From Gammaproteobacteria bacterium (GTDB lineage: Bacteria > Pseudomonadota > Gammaproteobacteria > Xanthomonadales > Wenzhouxiangellaceae): 64,000 nt of DNA. Under the pieces are notes generated by a model. It searched no databases and was not told the origin of the DNA. It was given only the letters and a program-made list of their open reading frames with translations. How positions within the stretch are numbered: the stretch's first letter is position 1; every line of letters starts with the position of its first letter. The stretch lies in assembly GCA_003567685.1 (NCBI GenBank), contig PWYW01000065.1, positions 1 through 64,000 on the forward strand, written 5' to 3'. Shown here one piece after another: positions 63,083 through 64,000 of the stretch. A program made the position numbers and the translations under genes.

Positions 63083-63881
63083 AGACATGCTCCGGCCCGG
63101 GGAATCGGCGCTCTGCCACCGCTTCAACGTAGGCAGTCAACGCCTGTTGCACACTATCGCTGCCTGGCATGAAGTTGCGAACGAATTTTGGCGCGCGGCC
63201 CGAGCCGATACCCAGCATGTCGTACAGCACCAGCACCTGTCCATCAACCTGAGCACCCGCGCCGATGCCAATTACCGGGACCGGCAACGCCGAAGCTACC
63301 CGCCCGGCCAGTTTTTGCGGGACACATTCCAGCACCAACAGGCCGATGCCGGCATCGACCAGGGCCAGCGCATCGTCCATCAATTGTTGGGCCGGGCCCT
63401 GGCCGCGCGCCTGTACCCGGTAGCCACCAAGCTGGTGGACGTGCTGCGGTGTCAGGCCCAGGTGGCCACAGACCGGCACGCCATTGGCAACCAGCCCGCG
63501 AACGGTTTCAGATAGCGCCTGGCCACCCTCCAGCTTGACCATTTCGGCACCTGCCCGCATCAACCGGGCGGCCGAAACCATGGCGGTGGTGGTGTCGAAA
63601 TAGCTCATGAACGGCAAATCAGCGACCAGCAAGGCGCGATCGAGTCCGCGCTTTACCGCCGCAACGTGGTAGGCGACGTCATCGACGGTCACCGGCACGG
63701 TGCTGGTCTGACCCTGAATCACATTGCCCAGGGAATCGCCCACCAGTACGCAATCCACCCCTGCCTGATCGAGCAAACGGGCAAAGCTGGCATCGTAGGC
63801 CGTCAGCATGGTGATTGGCTGGCCTTCGGTCTTGCGCGCCGAAAGTCCCGGCACGGTCACTTTTTGATTCCATTGGGTCAT
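63075..63881 (-). CDS. panB: 3-methyl-2-oxobutanoate hydroxymethyltransferase
   Basis: 268 residues from MTQWNQKVTVPGL, behind AGGGA. TAYDASFARLLDQAGVDCVLVGDSLG contains the metal-binding Asp, and PVCGHLGLTPQHVHQLGGY, LLVLECVPQKLAG and GIGAGAQVDGQVLVLYDMLG are strongly conserved. It makes ketopantoate from ketoisovalerate. It overlaps panC downstream and the folK-like gene upstream (ATGA). Confidence 0.95.
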   Translation of the reverse strand: MTQWNQKVTVPGLSARKTEGQPITMLTAYDASFARLLDQAGVDCVLVGDSLGNVIQGQTSTVPVTVDDVAYHVAAVKRGLDRALLVADLPFMSYFDTTTAMVSAARLMRAGAEMVKLEGGQALSETVRGLVANGVPVCGHLGLTPQHVHQLGGYRVQARGQGPAQQLMDDALALVDAGIGLLVLECVPQKLAGRVASALPVPVIGIGAGAQVDGQVLVLYDMLGIGSGRAPKFVRNFMPGSDSVQQALTAYVEAVAERRFPGPEHVYD

Positions 63882-64000
63882 GTGTCTTTTCCCTGTAAAG
63901 AGTCTTGCCACTCGGAAGGTCCCGCCAAACGCTCCAGACCTTTCCGCTCGGAATCCGGCAGCGCATCCAGCAAGTCCGCCAGACGACCAAGCCCCGGCAC
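63878..64000 (-). CDS. C-terminus of an upstream gene, possibly folK
   Basis: The last 40 residues of a protein whose 5' part lies beyond the right edge: PGLGRLADLLDALPDSERKG, ending QGKDT. Its stop overlaps the panB start by four bases. In many gammaproteobacteria folK precedes panB, and a Pro-Gly-x-Gly-x-(L/V)-A-x-L-L segment is found at FolK C-termini, so this is the likely identity, but the fragment is too short to be sure. Confidence 0.5.
   Translation of the reverse strand: MPGLGRLADLLDALPDSERKGLERLAGPSEWQDSLQGKDT

Overview
The window is GC-rich, densely coded bacterial chromosome with short intergenic gaps. Gene content (minCDE, panBC, proBA, DarP, DUF1415, UppP, MltF-like transglycosylase, AlaA-type aminotransferase, class I PHA synthase with PhaR and a phasin, membrane pyrophosphatase) points to a gammaproteobacterium. 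My best guess is a Wenzhouxiangella-like member of the Chromatiales/Xanthomonadales neighbourhood; this is inferred from gene content, not from a marker gene. I see no rRNA, tRNA, CRISPR array, prophage or transposase gene.

Layout. 1-1640: 5' part of a secreted protein with 86-residue tandem repeats. 1907-3157: a small ferritin-like protein and a DJ-1/PfpI protein. 3230-10437: a locus that looks built to scavenge extracellular cyanophycin or related beta-aspartyl peptides (isoaspartyl dipeptidase homologue, large TonB receptor, divergent secreted cyanophycinase, CysB-type regulator). 10500-16508: secreted hypothetical, free-amino-acid-hydroxylase-like protein, quinone reductase, K+-dependent membrane pyrophosphatase with UspA, and a periplasmic CxxC metal-binding protein. 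16712-28670: mixed housekeeping and accessory enzymes, ending in an intracellular PHA depolymerase. 28828-32532: amidohydrolase lipoprotein, membrane thioredoxin fusion, alpha/beta hydrolase. 32955-34894: minCDE. 34901-37916: secreted rhodanese, S1/P1 nuclease, DUF1415, cyclophilin. 38017-42426: PHA synthesis cluster (reductase, phasin, PhaR, second reductase, PhaC). 42463-53795: UppP, MltF-like protein, Pat-like acyl-CoA ligase/acetyltransferase, Xth, a three-domain glutaredoxin fusion, AlaA, oligopeptidase A, and a frameshifted dgkA. 54206-56617: proBA. 57052-60466: TonB receptor plus MFS transporter. 60493-64000: thioesterase, lipoprotein, ParA-like ATPase, and a panC-panB-(folK-like) operon.

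How parts work together. Cyanophycinase outside the cell, the TonB receptor in the outer membrane and the cytosolic peptidase homologue form a plausible polymer-to-dipeptide-to-amino-acid route. The peptidase homologue has lost one predicted zinc ligand. The PHA cluster carries both synthesis and granule proteins, and its depolymerase lies about 10 kb away. A promoter with two TGC-N3-GCA palindromes in front of the phasin gene looks like a PhaR-controlled switch.

Non-coding structure is the other notable theme. Three compact elements with long terminal inverted repeats and nested hairpins sit at 19477-19745, 32547-32786 and 38736-38904; one of them supplies the stop codon of phaB. A separate, longer, modular dispersed repeat occurs three times within 9 kb (48506-49010, 53872-54190 and, inverted, 56737-57015), filling most of the largest gene-free gaps.
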